IMG/VR virus record: IMGVR_UViG_3300027708_000022
Span: 1 to 64,000 of that record
Origin: a virus
Reading direction: 5' to 3' (one strand)
DNA length: 64,000 bases
Shown here: piece by piece, positions 50,581-58,625 of the stretch
How positions within the stretch are numbered: the first letter of the stretch is position 1
How the letters are laid out: each line of letters begins with the position of its first letter
The notes under the pieces: model-generated
Told to the model about the DNA's origin: nothing
Databases searched by the model: none
The model's input: only the letters and a program-made list of their open reading frames with translations
Made by a program: the position numbers and the translations under genes

Positions 50581-51411
50581 CTATGTGTTGGCAATATTTG
50601 TCTTTAGAAGGTCAGTTCCAATTAAATTGTTCACCATGTATGTAGTCGTGTTGCCCATACTGGTAAAATTCTTAACAAAGTAATAATCATCTAAAATCTG
50701 TCTAGATTTTGCATAAAAATTCCAATCGTGAGCTCGTCTAACCGCAATCAAACTATTTGCAGTCTGTACATGAGTTATGATTGTATTAATTTGGTTAGCT
50801 GTTAAACTTGAAATTCCACCTGAATTGGCAGCATCCATAGCAAGTCTGTCGGTATAAATTACTAAATTATTGGCCGTCAACTCACTACTGATAAACAGGC
50901 TTGTAAAATTACCCAACATTGGTGTTGTATTGGAAATAGAATCTGTAGTATTGGTCAAAACCAGAAGTTGTTGGCCCATACTAATCACAGAATCATAATG
51001 TGGAATCGTTGTACTATCTGAAGTCGCTACTGTTAATCCAGATATATTATCGGTGTGCGATTTGAATGCATTAATTTCTGTGATGAATAATAGAGTAGTA
51101 TTAGCTAAATCCATTGCAGCATTACTTGCACCAATTTGTGTAAATGTATTTACTGGGTTACTATTAGCTGATGTGTAAATTGATGTGGCATTTGCCAATA
51201 ATGTTGTGCATACATTAGCTGTTGGATTTTTATAGTACCTACTTCTAGAAACAACACCATCCGCAATATCATTTTGTTGCCAAGTTGTAACTTCTGGTGG
51301 TGTAAGGGACAAATACTTCTTTGTTTGATCCGTTAAGTAAATACTATCACCATACTTTGTATCATCAAAGCTATAATTTAAACGAGCGAATACACTATTT
51401 GCAGTTGTCAT
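50581..51411 (-). CDS. Conserved baseplate-region virion protein
   Basis: 276 residues of mainly helical, Thr/Asn-rich sequence. N-terminus NSVFARLNYSFDDTKYGDSIYLTDQTKKYLSLTPPEVTTWQQNDIADG is conserved in aquatic T4-like phages, as is RRAHDWNFYAKSRQILDDYYFVKNFTSMGNTTTYMVNNLIGTDLLK at the end. No known domain. It lies between gp25 and the spike genes; a tail/baseplate structural role is inferred from position. Confidence 0.6.
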   Translation of the reverse strand: MTTANSVFARLNYSFDDTKYGDSIYLTDQTKKYLSLTPPEVTTWQQNDIADGVVSRSRYYKNPTANVCTTLLANATSIYTSANSNPVNTFTQIGASNAAMDLANTTLLFITEINAFKSHTDNISGLTVATSDSTTIPHYDSVISMGQQLLVLTNTTDSISNTTPMLGNFTSLFISSELTANNLVIYTDRLAMDAANSGGISSLTANQINTIITHVQTANSLIAVRRAHDWNFYAKSRQILDDYYFVKNFTSMGNTTTYMVNNLIGTDLLKTNIANT

Positions 51412-51421
51412 AATAATCTCA

Positions 51422-52267
51422 TTACATTAAAGGTATAGGTGGACCACTAGGTCCTTTTGGAGTAGGATGAATATGAGCATCGTACATATCTCTTATAATT
51501 TCCATCGAACCCCTCACATCAAAAACTTGAATACCTGTTACAAGTGGCGCTTGAACACTTGTTGTTCCCACAATAACACCAGGTGTTTCTCCTGCGTTTG
51601 GAAATCCAGAATAAATTCCACCTAAAGTAGAAATTCCAGCAATAGGATTTAAAGATGTTGGTACACCAGCGTGAATACCTGTACCCGCCGTAATTTGTCC
51701 TCGTGAAGTAATGGATTCAGATGTAATTGCACCATCAATATCAAGGTCACCCTGTAAAGATAATCTGCTTCCAGCTGCCATTCTTATAACACCGGATGTT
51801 GTTCCAACAGACAGGTCCATATCATTAGCAGTTTGAACTAATCGTTTATTTACAACTTGTTTGAAATTTCCTTGAACTTCCAAATAGTAGTCACCAGTAA
51901 TTTTTTCAGTCTTGTCACCATTAACCGTAATAGAAGTGTTGCCGTGTATAGTAACTTCACAGGCGCCCGTAATTGAAACTTTGTTACCTTTTTGGTAAAT
52001 TTCATAATTTGTTCCAATGATTTTAGTAACCATTGAACCATCAGGATGAACAGCTGTATATGTTCCCGTTCTATGAATCTCAGCTGTTGTTTCTGAACCA
52101 GGAGTATCATCTTTTACTGTTGTGTGACCTGAAGCTGTAGTAACAGCGGTCACATATGGATATGTTCCAATGTTTAATGGTCGTTCTGTCCAACCACCAA
52201 CGGTAGATTCACCCTCTAATAATTTATCTTGTTCTTCAGTTGTATATTTACTATTTGTTCCAGCCAT
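51422..52267 (-). CDS. Baseplate spike: gp5 C-terminal beta-helix as a separate protein
   Basis: 281 residues corresponding to the needle part of T4 gp5. Residues about 60-170 show the repeating VHPDGSMVTKIIGTNYEIYQKGNKVSITGACEVTIHGNTSITVNGDKTEKITGDYYLEVQGN pattern of the triple-stranded beta-helix. The C-terminus has DAHIHPTPKGPSGPP, the HxH plus TPxGPSGPP arrangement that forms metal-binding spike tips. No lysozyme domain and no OB-fold are present; the OB-fold is encoded separately at 53143-53469. Trimeric membrane-piercing function is inferred from family. Confidence 0.82.
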   Translation of the reverse strand: MAGTNSKYTTEEQDKLLEGESTVGGWTERPLNIGTYPYVTAVTTASGHTTVKDDTPGSETTAEIHRTGTYTAVHPDGSMVTKIIGTNYEIYQKGNKVSITGACEVTIHGNTSITVNGDKTEKITGDYYLEVQGNFKQVVNKRLVQTANDMDLSVGTTSGVIRMAAGSRLSLQGDLDIDGAITSESITSRGQITAGTGIHAGVPTSLNPIAGISTLGGIYSGFPNAGETPGVIVGTTSVQAPLVTGIQVFDVRGSMEIIRDMYDAHIHPTPKGPSGPPIPLM

Positions 52268-52269
52268 AA

Positions 52270-53130
52270 TTATATTCTTCCATTTCCATATGAGGTACTA
52301 TCATATTGTGAGTATCCTGGGAAAAGTCCACTTAATACAGAATTCTTTTCAGTTTGCGATAATGTGCTAGGCGAAGTAACAGATCCAATAATTTTTGATG
52401 GAGCCTGCAATAATTCAGATGTTGCAGAAGTTAATTGCTTTGTACTATTTAATAATGTAGTAACATCGGAAGTAATACCACCATCATCTATGTCACCTAG
52501 TTCATCTATAGCTTGAAATATGTTTCTTTTTATTTCAGCATAGGCTTGTGCTAAACAGTCTTTAAAAAGTTTTAACAGTTGAGCGGGTAATGATAAAATG
52601 AAAGCAATCAAAGCACGAATTTTAGCAATCACCAAAACAACATTGTTTACGAAACCATTAATTAAATTTATATAGTATGTTATATTCTCAACAAGATTTT
52701 TTATAGACTTGATTATATCAGAGAATCCCCCAAAACCTGGAGTAATACCTAAGGCCTTCAATGCAGCATTTATGCCCTTTCTGATGCCCAAAATAATAGT
52801 TCTAGCTACGTCTGATGCAAGTTCAACAGCTTTACGGACATAATTATTTTGGCCACACTCATGTACTAAATTATTATTAATTTTTTCAATCACCGTACCT
52901 GTTGTCGTTGATGCAGAATTTGGTATAGTTGTATTTGAAGAATATTTTTGTACGGGTGGAAGTATACCGTTGACATTGTAAGAATATAATGCATCGGCCG
53001 CAGCTTTACTTGCAGCATCATTCAATCTATTCTCATAAGCAATATCGGTTTCCCCTGTTAGTTTTGGGGTAGTTATTGGATCCCTTGCAGCATCTTGGTA
53101 TGGTACAAGGTCGATTGTAATTAAAGCCAT
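52270..53130 (-). CDS. Baseplate-hub-region protein with hydrophobic helices
   Basis: 286 residues. N-terminal half is polar (YQDAARDPITTPKLTGETDIAYENRLNDAASKAAADALYSYNVNGI). Residues about 100-225 are rich in hydrophobic and amphipathic helices (ARTIILGIRKGINAALKALG, NLVENITYYINLINGFVNNVVLVIAKIRALIAFILSLPAQLLKLF), unusual for a baseplate component and able to contact membrane. It lies exactly between the two halves of the split gp5. Whether it is a hub subunit, a chaperone or an ejected membrane protein cannot be told. Unrecognised family. Confidence 0.55.
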   Translation of the reverse strand: MALITIDLVPYQDAARDPITTPKLTGETDIAYENRLNDAASKAAADALYSYNVNGILPPVQKYSSNTTIPNSASTTTGTVIEKINNNLVHECGQNNYVRKAVELASDVARTIILGIRKGINAALKALGITPGFGGFSDIIKSIKNLVENITYYINLINGFVNNVVLVIAKIRALIAFILSLPAQLLKLFKDCLAQAYAEIKRNIFQAIDELGDIDDGGITSDVTTLLNSTKQLTSATSELLQAPSKIIGSVTSPSTLSQTEKNSVLSGLFPGYSQYDSTSYGNGRI

Positions 53131-53142
53131 TTCATAATCCTA

Positions 53143-53469
53143 TCAAGGCACACCAGTTACAACTGCGGGAGTATATGTTGTTGTGGTGTTTTTAACATAT
53201 CCCATTAAAACTCCAAGAACAAGTATTTCTTGTGCGTTCTGTCCATCTAATGCAGTAACATAAACCCAATCACCAATAGATATTGTTTCAAAATAACTTT
53301 TATGATTAGCTGAGTGTAGAACATGAGCCCATGGTAATTTATTTGTGGGAATTTTTATTTTATCATTACCATGAACATCATATATGCGTACACGGACTCT
53401 ACCCAATTTTAATGGGTCAGCATTATCTTCTACTATTCCAATTCCGTTGTATGTTTGTGATAATAACAT
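53143..53469 (-). CDS. Baseplate hub gp5 N-terminal OB-fold domain as a separate protein
   Basis: 108 residues. YNGIGIVEDNADPLKLGRVRVRIYDVHG, then LPWAHVLHSAN and SIGDWVYVTALDGQNAQEILVLGVLMG give the gp5/VgrG-type OB-fold that seats the spike on gp27. In T4 this is residues 1-130 of gp5, followed by lysozyme and beta-helix domains. Here the protein ends after a short threonine-rich tail, and the beta-helix is a different gene. Start overlaps the gp27 stop by one base, consistent with gp27-gp5 assembly. Confidence 0.8.
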   Translation of the reverse strand: MLLSQTYNGIGIVEDNADPLKLGRVRVRIYDVHGNDKIKIPTNKLPWAHVLHSANHKSYFETISIGDWVYVTALDGQNAQEILVLGVLMGYVKNTTTTYTPAVVTGVP

Positions 53470-54737
53470 TATTCTTTGATATCAAGTGTTGAATCTGTTA
53501 CCAAATCCATTGTAGTTATATGTTGTTGTGAATCGTTACTTTGAGATTTAATTGTATGTTTTGTTGCTATAATTAAATATGTTCCAGTTAAAGTCAAATC
53601 TATACCATCAGTACCATCATTATCTGGTCTAACTGAGAATTTTGGAACAATAACTCTAGATGTTTTTCCTGAAGTTAATGCAAAATTACCAGCCATAACA
53701 ACTCTAACTTTTTTAGCAAACAAATTTTGCATGATGGCTTCACGTTGTAAAAGCCATTTGTCGGGTGTCTCTTCATTACCTGTTGGGTTACTATTGTAAA
53801 AATAAGATTCTATTTTACTATAGTAGGCTTGATCCGGATTTATACTGAATCTACTTGTTTTTGGTATAACACCATTTTTTTTAGGATTTGCAGAATCTAC
53901 ACCAGTTTGGTCTTGGTTGTATGTTGTTCGTATTTCTTTAAATGTTCTATTAATAATATCATAAAAACGACCAGTTTTAGCATATACCCCAGATTTTGTG
54001 TTTTCAATAAAATCGTATTGGTCTAACACTTCAAATGCTCTAACTCCAAAAAATTCTTGATTCATATCATTTACTATATTTTTTGGAGAAAAATTGATAT
54101 TAATTAATGGAGTCTGTTTGAAAATATTAGATGTTGTTGTAAAATTAAACCCATCAGCATTTTCAAAAAACAAAAATGTTGGTTTACCCTGTTGGTCAAG
54201 AGCTCTTTTAGAACACCATGTAATAGCATCAAGTGGTTTCATAGTGGGTATAATCACACTCCTTATACCTTGAGAATTATCAATTACACCTTTCAATTTA
54301 ATAGGAAGAACTTTTAAATAATTTTTCAATATAAGTCTAGCTATATTGGAATATGTATCTTCAAAATGTTGTGCAACCCTTGTTTGTTCGGATACGGTAT
54401 ACTCATCAGAGATAAAATCTAATTGATATGATTCACTACCATATGTTAAAATGTCTCTATTACTTCGTTTGTATATATGAAATACTTTTTCATAAGAAAA
54501 TAAATCACCACCTTTAGACATTTTAACAATCAGGTATTCTGATCCATCAAATTGAAATCCACGCAAGGATCCTAATGAATCGACAATAATAATATTACCT
54601 GAAATTGTATTGGTAAAAATACTATCAAAGATATTCATTTCTACAAAAATGGAACGAATATCCACTTCAACATTATTTTTGTAAATAACTAAAGATTTTA
54701 TTTCATATTGAGCTGTCTGATTAATTTGTGTGGCCAT
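53469..54737 (-). CDS. 27: gp27 baseplate hub protein
   Basis: 422 residues (T4 gp27 is 391). Forms the trimeric hub ring that binds the gp5 OB domain. Seen: EVDIRSIFVEMNIFDSIFTNTISGNIIIVDSLG, YLIVKMSKGG and YQLDFISDEYTVSEQTRVAQHF in the first tube-like domain, and PTMKPLDAITWCSKRALDQQGKPTFLFFENADGFNF, which is typical of gp27/hub proteins. C-terminal tube-like domain with LTLTGTYLIIATKHTIK. Gene order gp53-gp27-gp5(OB) supports it. Confidence 0.85.
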   Translation of the reverse strand: MATQINQTAQYEIKSLVIYKNNVEVDIRSIFVEMNIFDSIFTNTISGNIIIVDSLGSLRGFQFDGSEYLIVKMSKGGDLFSYEKVFHIYKRSNRDILTYGSESYQLDFISDEYTVSEQTRVAQHFEDTYSNIARLILKNYLKVLPIKLKGVIDNSQGIRSVIIPTMKPLDAITWCSKRALDQQGKPTFLFFENADGFNFTTTSNIFKQTPLININFSPKNIVNDMNQEFFGVRAFEVLDQYDFIENTKSGVYAKTGRFYDIINRTFKEIRTTYNQDQTGVDSANPKKNGVIPKTSRFSINPDQAYYSKIESYFYNSNPTGNEETPDKWLLQREAIMQNLFAKKVRVVMAGNFALTSGKTSRVIVPKFSVRPDNDGTDGIDLTLTGTYLIIATKHTIKSQSNDSQQHITTMDLVTDSTLDIKE

Positions 54738-54740
54738 CTA

Positions 54741-55382
54741 TTAAACACTCATATTGAATATAGTTTTCAATTCACCCATAACTGTAGGAACAAATTCTTT
54801 TCTTAGTACGATTATATGTCGTTTTTCTTCATTCAATTCTGTTTCATAATCAAAATATGTTTTTGTTTCTTTTGTTATAGCAATATTTACTTGTTTACCA
54901 TCTTTCAATGTATATGTTGTATCGGTTACTGAAGTGTTAGCATATGTACCACTATCAATCTCAATTTTATCTTGTGTATATTGTCCAGTACCAACAGTTT
55001 TAGTTTCAACTTTATAATATGATTGGTTATTATTCTTAGCCCAATCAGTACCCGTTTGGCCTACCGAAGCATTGGCTGAATATTTACTTTCGATAAATTT
55101 ATTCAAATCTCTTTCTTTCATTGGCCAATCATATTGCGGATCAACTATATCATTCATCATCAAAATAATCCAATGTTTTTCAACATCACCGTAATACTTA
55201 TATGCTATAATTTCAGGTGTATCTTCATCAGTAACAATGAATTTAATGTATGCAGCTGAATTTTTTTTGAATTCTTGTTCAAAAGCAAATCGTTTTGTAA
55301 TATCAGTGACAACATCCAAATCAGTATTTCCATCTGTATTAGTATAGTATGTCGTTGGGAAGTTATAGAAATAGTTAGCCAT
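54741..55382 (-). CDS. 53: gp53 baseplate wedge protein
   Basis: 213 residues (T4 gp53 is 196). Wedge-to-hub connector. Seen: NYFYNFPTTYYTNTDGNTDLDVVTDITKRFAFEQEFKKNSAAYIKFIVTDEDTPEIIAYKYYGDVEKHWIILMMNDIVDPQYDWPM; the YKYYGD..KHWIILMMNDIVDPQYDW block corresponds to T4 gp53 AIYGNPQLYWVLLMCNDNYDPYYGW and to LysM-like folds. C-terminus beta-rich. In frame order with gp48 and gp27. Confidence 0.87.
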   Translation of the reverse strand: MANYFYNFPTTYYTNTDGNTDLDVVTDITKRFAFEQEFKKNSAAYIKFIVTDEDTPEIIAYKYYGDVEKHWIILMMNDIVDPQYDWPMKERDLNKFIESKYSANASVGQTGTDWAKNNNQSYYKVETKTVGTGQYTQDKIEIDSGTYANTSVTDTTYTLKDGKQVNIAITKETKTYFDYETELNEEKRHIIVLRKEFVPTVMGELKTIFNMSV

Positions 55383-55391
55383 ATTTTATCT

Positions 55392-56699
55392 TTAACTCTT
55401 CAATCCGTTAATAATTGCAGAAACATCATCTGAAAGTGGATTTGATGCCGGTACGGGACCCAATGGGTCATCCATTCCATAGGATTTTTCATACATAGCA
55501 CCTCTATAATATTCTTTAGTAATAATTTGTGTTTCCATAAATGATAATGATAAACCAATACCAACTGGCATACCAGTTCTACCAAGTTGTGGATCATTTT
55601 CACCAGCAACTTCGTATGCATGAAATCCCTTTGGTGCATAATTAATAGAAACATTTTTCAAAACGCAAGTTGAAATTTTATCAATGTTTGGATTTTGTTT
55701 ACCATTGTACATAAAAGAAATATCAAATTCGGATGGTGGAATCAGAAAAAAACCACCTGTATTTTTCATAATTTCTGGAGATTGATGAAATCTAAATCTT
55801 TCCAATATTCGTTGTACAGTGAAAGCTTCTTTTTCTGACCTAGGATAAAACATAAATGAAAAATTAAATTCACGAAAACTTGGTTGGGAATAAATTACTT
55901 CTAACATAGGGTTATTAACAACGCCTGTTGCAGCTGTTGCTAATGCTTTAAAAAGTTGACTATTACTTTTTTGAGCAAGGCCTTGTGCAGCAAAAGTAGT
56001 GTAAGGAACAGCATTAGTATCGGAATTTTGGACACTATTCATTATTGCTGTTCCTATTGATACTGCTCCTTGAGCACTCAAAATATTACCGCCAAGTTGA
56101 GTTTGTTTATATGTTTGTGAATTGCTAAAACTCAATGTGTCAGGCATATACAACGCAATAGTATCAGTTGTCCTCTGTATTGTCCTTAGAAAATTTTGAG
56201 GAGTTACATTGTTTTTCATATTACCTAATGATGTTCCAACACTTTTGGCAAATTCCACTCCTGTCGGAAACATTTTATGGGTTTCGTCTGAAATATTTTG
56301 AGATGCATTCACGACACTATTAATAGCACCTGATAGAAATTTACTAGTATTTTCATCACCAGATAAAGATCCTATTTTTGTAGCAGCGTCACTAATGTAT
56401 TTACCTATTGTATCTGCGGCCGGACCAAGAACACCACCATTTGTATAACCTCTCCTACTTTGCAAGTCCCTCATATTTTGAACTATAGTAGGTTCATCAC
56501 TAGCTAGAGTTCCGGAAAATTGAGTATTCTTTTGTTCATTGATGTTAAATAGAATGTAATGTCCTTTATCATAATTTCCAACATCTTCAGGATAACGATA
56601 AGTATTGCTTTGATATTGTGACCCACCAAGATTTGCTGGACCGCCCAATCTATTTCCATTGGAATTCATCACAACATCTAAGATTTGAAAGAATGACAT
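55392..56699 (-). CDS. 48: gp48 baseplate tail-tube cap protein
   Basis: 435 residues. Joins the hub to the tail tube. C-terminal half has a tube-like fold: FREFNFSFMFYPRSEKEAFTVQRILERFRFHQSPE, GGFFLIPPSEFDISFMYNGKQNPNIDKISTCVLKNVSINYAPKGFHAY and GMPVGIGLSLSFMETQIITKEYY, matching the T4 gp48 TWDLTPRSTEDLMAIINIYQYF ... IRFDKTPNGNFNGLAIAPNLPSTFTLEITMREIITLNR pattern. The frame is open to 56744, but ATG 56699 is chosen because an exact TATAAATA promoter lies at 56731-56738 within the longer version. Confidence 0.82.
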   Translation of the reverse strand: MSFFQILDVVMNSNGNRLGGPANLGGSQYQSNTYRYPEDVGNYDKGHYILFNINEQKNTQFSGTLASDEPTIVQNMRDLQSRRGYTNGGVLGPAADTIGKYISDAATKIGSLSGDENTSKFLSGAINSVVNASQNISDETHKMFPTGVEFAKSVGTSLGNMKNNVTPQNFLRTIQRTTDTIALYMPDTLSFSNSQTYKQTQLGGNILSAQGAVSIGTAIMNSVQNSDTNAVPYTTFAAQGLAQKSNSQLFKALATAATGVVNNPMLEVIYSQPSFREFNFSFMFYPRSEKEAFTVQRILERFRFHQSPEIMKNTGGFFLIPPSEFDISFMYNGKQNPNIDKISTCVLKNVSINYAPKGFHAYEVAGENDPQLGRTGMPVGIGLSLSFMETQIITKEYYRGAMYEKSYGMDDPLGPVPASNPLSDDVSAIINGLKS

Positions 56700-56730
56700 T
56701 TTTAGCCTATTGATTAAAATGATATCTATA

Positions 56731-56738
56731 TATTTATA
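56731..56738 (-). promoter_or_regulatory. T4-type late promoter TATAAATA for the gp48 operon
   Basis: Exact TATAAATA on the minus strand, 31 bases before ATG 56699, in the only divergent intergenic region of the window. Its last base pair coincides with the first base of the plus-strand gp4 start codon. Confidence 0.7.
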
Positions 56739-57181
56739 TGACATTCGGCAAAACTTTTAAAGGATTCTTCAAACCAAAGAATCCAAAGAAATATAATGGT
56801 GATTCCACCAATATCGTCTATCGTTCCTCATGGGAATTGAAAGTGATGAAGTGGTTAGACGAGCACCCAAAAGTGATATGGTGGAACTCGGAGGAACTTA
56901 TAATTCCCTATAGAAGTCCTGTGGACAATAAAATGCACAGATACTTTCCTGACTTTATTGCCAAGATGAGGCAAAAAGATGGTTTGGTAATGACTTATGT
57001 AATTGAGATTAAGCCAGATTCACAGACTAAGATGCCGACTCAGAAAAGGAAAACAAAGAGATATCTACAAGAAGCGGCTACATATGCTGTTAATCAGGAG
57101 AAGTGGAGAGCAGCTGATATCTTCTGCCAGGAACATGGTTGGAAGTTTTTAGTACTAACGGAGAAGCATCTTGGTATCTAA
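56738..57181 (+). CDS. 4: gp4 head completion protein (nuclease-like)
   Basis: 147 residues (T4 gp4 is 150). Acts in head completion before tail joining. Clear family match: PKNPKKYNGDSTNIVYRSSWELKVMKWLDEHPKVIWWNSEELIIPYRSPVDNKMHRYFPDF, then TYVIEIKPDSQTKMP and YAVNQEKWRAADIFCQEHGWKFLVLTEK. The YFPDF...EIKP...K arrangement is a PD-(D/E)XK-like nuclease core. First plus-strand gene of the distal module. No ribosome-binding site is visible and its ATG overlaps the opposing late promoter. Confidence 0.92.
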   Translation: MTFGKTFKGFFKPKNPKKYNGDSTNIVYRSSWELKVMKWLDEHPKVIWWNSEELIIPYRSPVDNKMHRYFPDFIAKMRQKDGLVMTYVIEIKPDSQTKMPTQKRKTKRYLQEAATYAVNQEKWRAADIFCQEHGWKFLVLTEKHLGI

Positions 57182-57264
57182 ACTTCAAAAAGGTACACCT
57201 CTACTTATGCTACATAAACAGTATTTCCTAAGGCAATGTTAGCAATAAACCAATGATTACCACA

Positions 57265-57272
57265 CATAAATA
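57265..57272 (+). promoter_or_regulatory. Late-promoter-like CATAAATA before 57277
   Basis: CATAAATAGAAT then ATG 57277 on the plus strand; the same close spacing to the start codon as at gp8 and gp25, and no Shine-Dalgarno sequence. The rest of the gap 57182-57264 shows nothing else I can support. Confidence 0.4.
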
Positions 57273-57276
57273 GAAT

Positions 57277-57855
57277 ATGGCATATCTATTACGAAGAATT
57301 AATGAGCAACTTGCCAAGGCAGGGTTGCAACCTAGAACAAACCAGGCAAGAGCCTGGTTGAGGGCTAAGATCAATGATTTAAAACCATCTCGCCAATCAA
57401 TCCTAAGAGACAAGGCACGATCAAGAGATTCAACCATCATAGGTCGTATGTACTTTTTTTATTACGATCCAAAGATGAAGGAGACGTTGCCATATTACGA
57501 TAGGTTCCCATTGGTAATCCCAATAGAACAATACCGAGACGGTTTTTTAGGGTTGAATCTGCACTATATTCACCCAAAGCAACGCATACTTCTTTTAGAT
57601 ACATTAAGTGAATTTGCAAATAATTCCAAATATGATGCTAGTACCAAATTACGGTTAAGTTATGATTTGTTAAAAAGAGCAGGTACAGCATATCAAGCCA
57701 CACCATGCATTAAGAGATACCTATTCGCTCATGTACAAAGTCGTTTTGTGGAAATAACAGCCGATGAATGGGATATCGCAGCACTATTGCCATTGGAGAA
57801 TTTCCAAAAGGCTCCAGCAAGTAAAGTTTATTCAGATTCTATGGAACAATTCTAA
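57277..57855 (+). CDS. Conserved T4-like virion assembly protein beside gp4 (possibly gp2, DNA end protector)
   Basis: 192 residues. Conserved blocks: ARAWLRAKINDLKP, then GRMYFFYYDPKMKETLPYYDRFPLVIPIEQYRDGFLGLNLHYIHPKQRILLLDTLSEFANN, and CIKRYLFAHVQSRFVEITADEWDIAALLPLENFQKA. This family occurs throughout T4-like phages. In T4, gene 2 (DNA end protector) is next to gene 4, which supports a gp2-like identity, but I cannot confirm it from sequence alone. Ends by TAATG overlap with the next gene. Confidence 0.65.
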   Translation: MAYLLRRINEQLAKAGLQPRTNQARAWLRAKINDLKPSRQSILRDKARSRDSTIIGRMYFFYYDPKMKETLPYYDRFPLVIPIEQYRDGFLGLNLHYIHPKQRILLLDTLSEFANNSKYDASTKLRLSYDLLKRAGTAYQATPCIKRYLFAHVQSRFVEITADEWDIAALLPLENFQKAPASKVYSDSMEQF

Positions 57856-58610
57856 TGGCATTTTCACCAGACAAGTTTTTATCGGAAATTAACAGAAGTG
57901 GTGGTTTAGTTAAAGCTAACCGTTATGATGTTATTATTCCTTTACCGCCATATATTAATAATTTTGTGACAAATAGTATTATTGATAGATTGATAGCTTC
58001 AAAGGATAGTTTACTTCAAGATATCACATCAATTTTACCAAATCTTGTTGGTACATTTCTTGGCCAAGATCCAATTAGTCCACAAGCGTTGACTGCTAAC
58101 CCGGAAACTACTAGACATTTATCAATGGTGTGTGAAGGTGCGGAGATGCCAGGTAAATCTCTGTTGACCGAAAAAGTTAAAATATATGGTCCTGGATTTC
58201 AAGTGCCATATTTAACAGATTACAAAGATATGAATTTAACATTTCTTTGCACGAACAAATACTCAGAACGAAAGATATTTGATAGATGGATTGAAGCTAT
58301 TATTCCATCGGATACTAATAATGCTAGATTTGCAAAAGGTGAAAGTAGTCGTTATTTAACCAATATAACTATAACTCAGTATGATGAAGTTGTAAATAGA
58401 ATTTATGCTGTACAATTGGTTGATGCTTTTCCAACCAGTATAGCTCCACAACCTTTATCTTGGAATGATGATAACTTTCAAAGGTTGACTGTAAACTTTT
58501 CTTACCAGAGATACAAAGTAGTTTATGATGAACAATTTGGAAGTGCCGGTGATGTTACCGCAAAATTGAATGAACTGTTTGGCTCAAGGTCAAAATTTTT
58601 AATTAATTAA
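57855..58610 (+). CDS. 54: Tail-tube initiator-like baseplate protein (gp54-like)
   Basis: 251 residues with the tail tube fold: NRYDVIIPLPPYI, then LSMVCEGAEMPGKSLLTEKVKIYGPGFQVPYLTDYKDMNLTFLCTNKYSERKIFDRWIEAIIP, and YAVQLVDAFPTSIAPQPLSWNDDNFQRLTVNFSYQRYKVV. The GAEMPGKSL...YGPGFQVPYL...DMNLTFLC pattern is the gp19-family core with an N-terminal extension, as in T4 gp54, which starts tube polymerisation on the baseplate. Its place before gp26 and the tail-lumen genes fits. Distinguished from gp19 at 14296 by length and N-terminus. Confidence 0.75.
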   Translation: MAFSPDKFLSEINRSGGLVKANRYDVIIPLPPYINNFVTNSIIDRLIASKDSLLQDITSILPNLVGTFLGQDPISPQALTANPETTRHLSMVCEGAEMPGKSLLTEKVKIYGPGFQVPYLTDYKDMNLTFLCTNKYSERKIFDRWIEAIIPSDTNNARFAKGESSRYLTNITITQYDEVVNRIYAVQLVDAFPTSIAPQPLSWNDDNFQRLTVNFSYQRYKVVYDEQFGSAGDVTAKLNELFGSRSKFLIN

Positions 58611-58625
58611 TAATATGGAGTAATT

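Noticed and set aside
56700-56744. Longer N-terminus (MSYKYIDIILINRLK) for gp48
   Set aside because: It would include the TATAAATA promoter at 56731-56738; ATG 56699 begins the conserved sequence.
57182-57276. tRNA or other RNA gene in the short gaps
   Set aside because: Gaps at 3054-3117, 14209-14295, 24266-24359 and 57182-57276 contain no cloverleaf or CCA end; only promoter or terminator elements could be supported.
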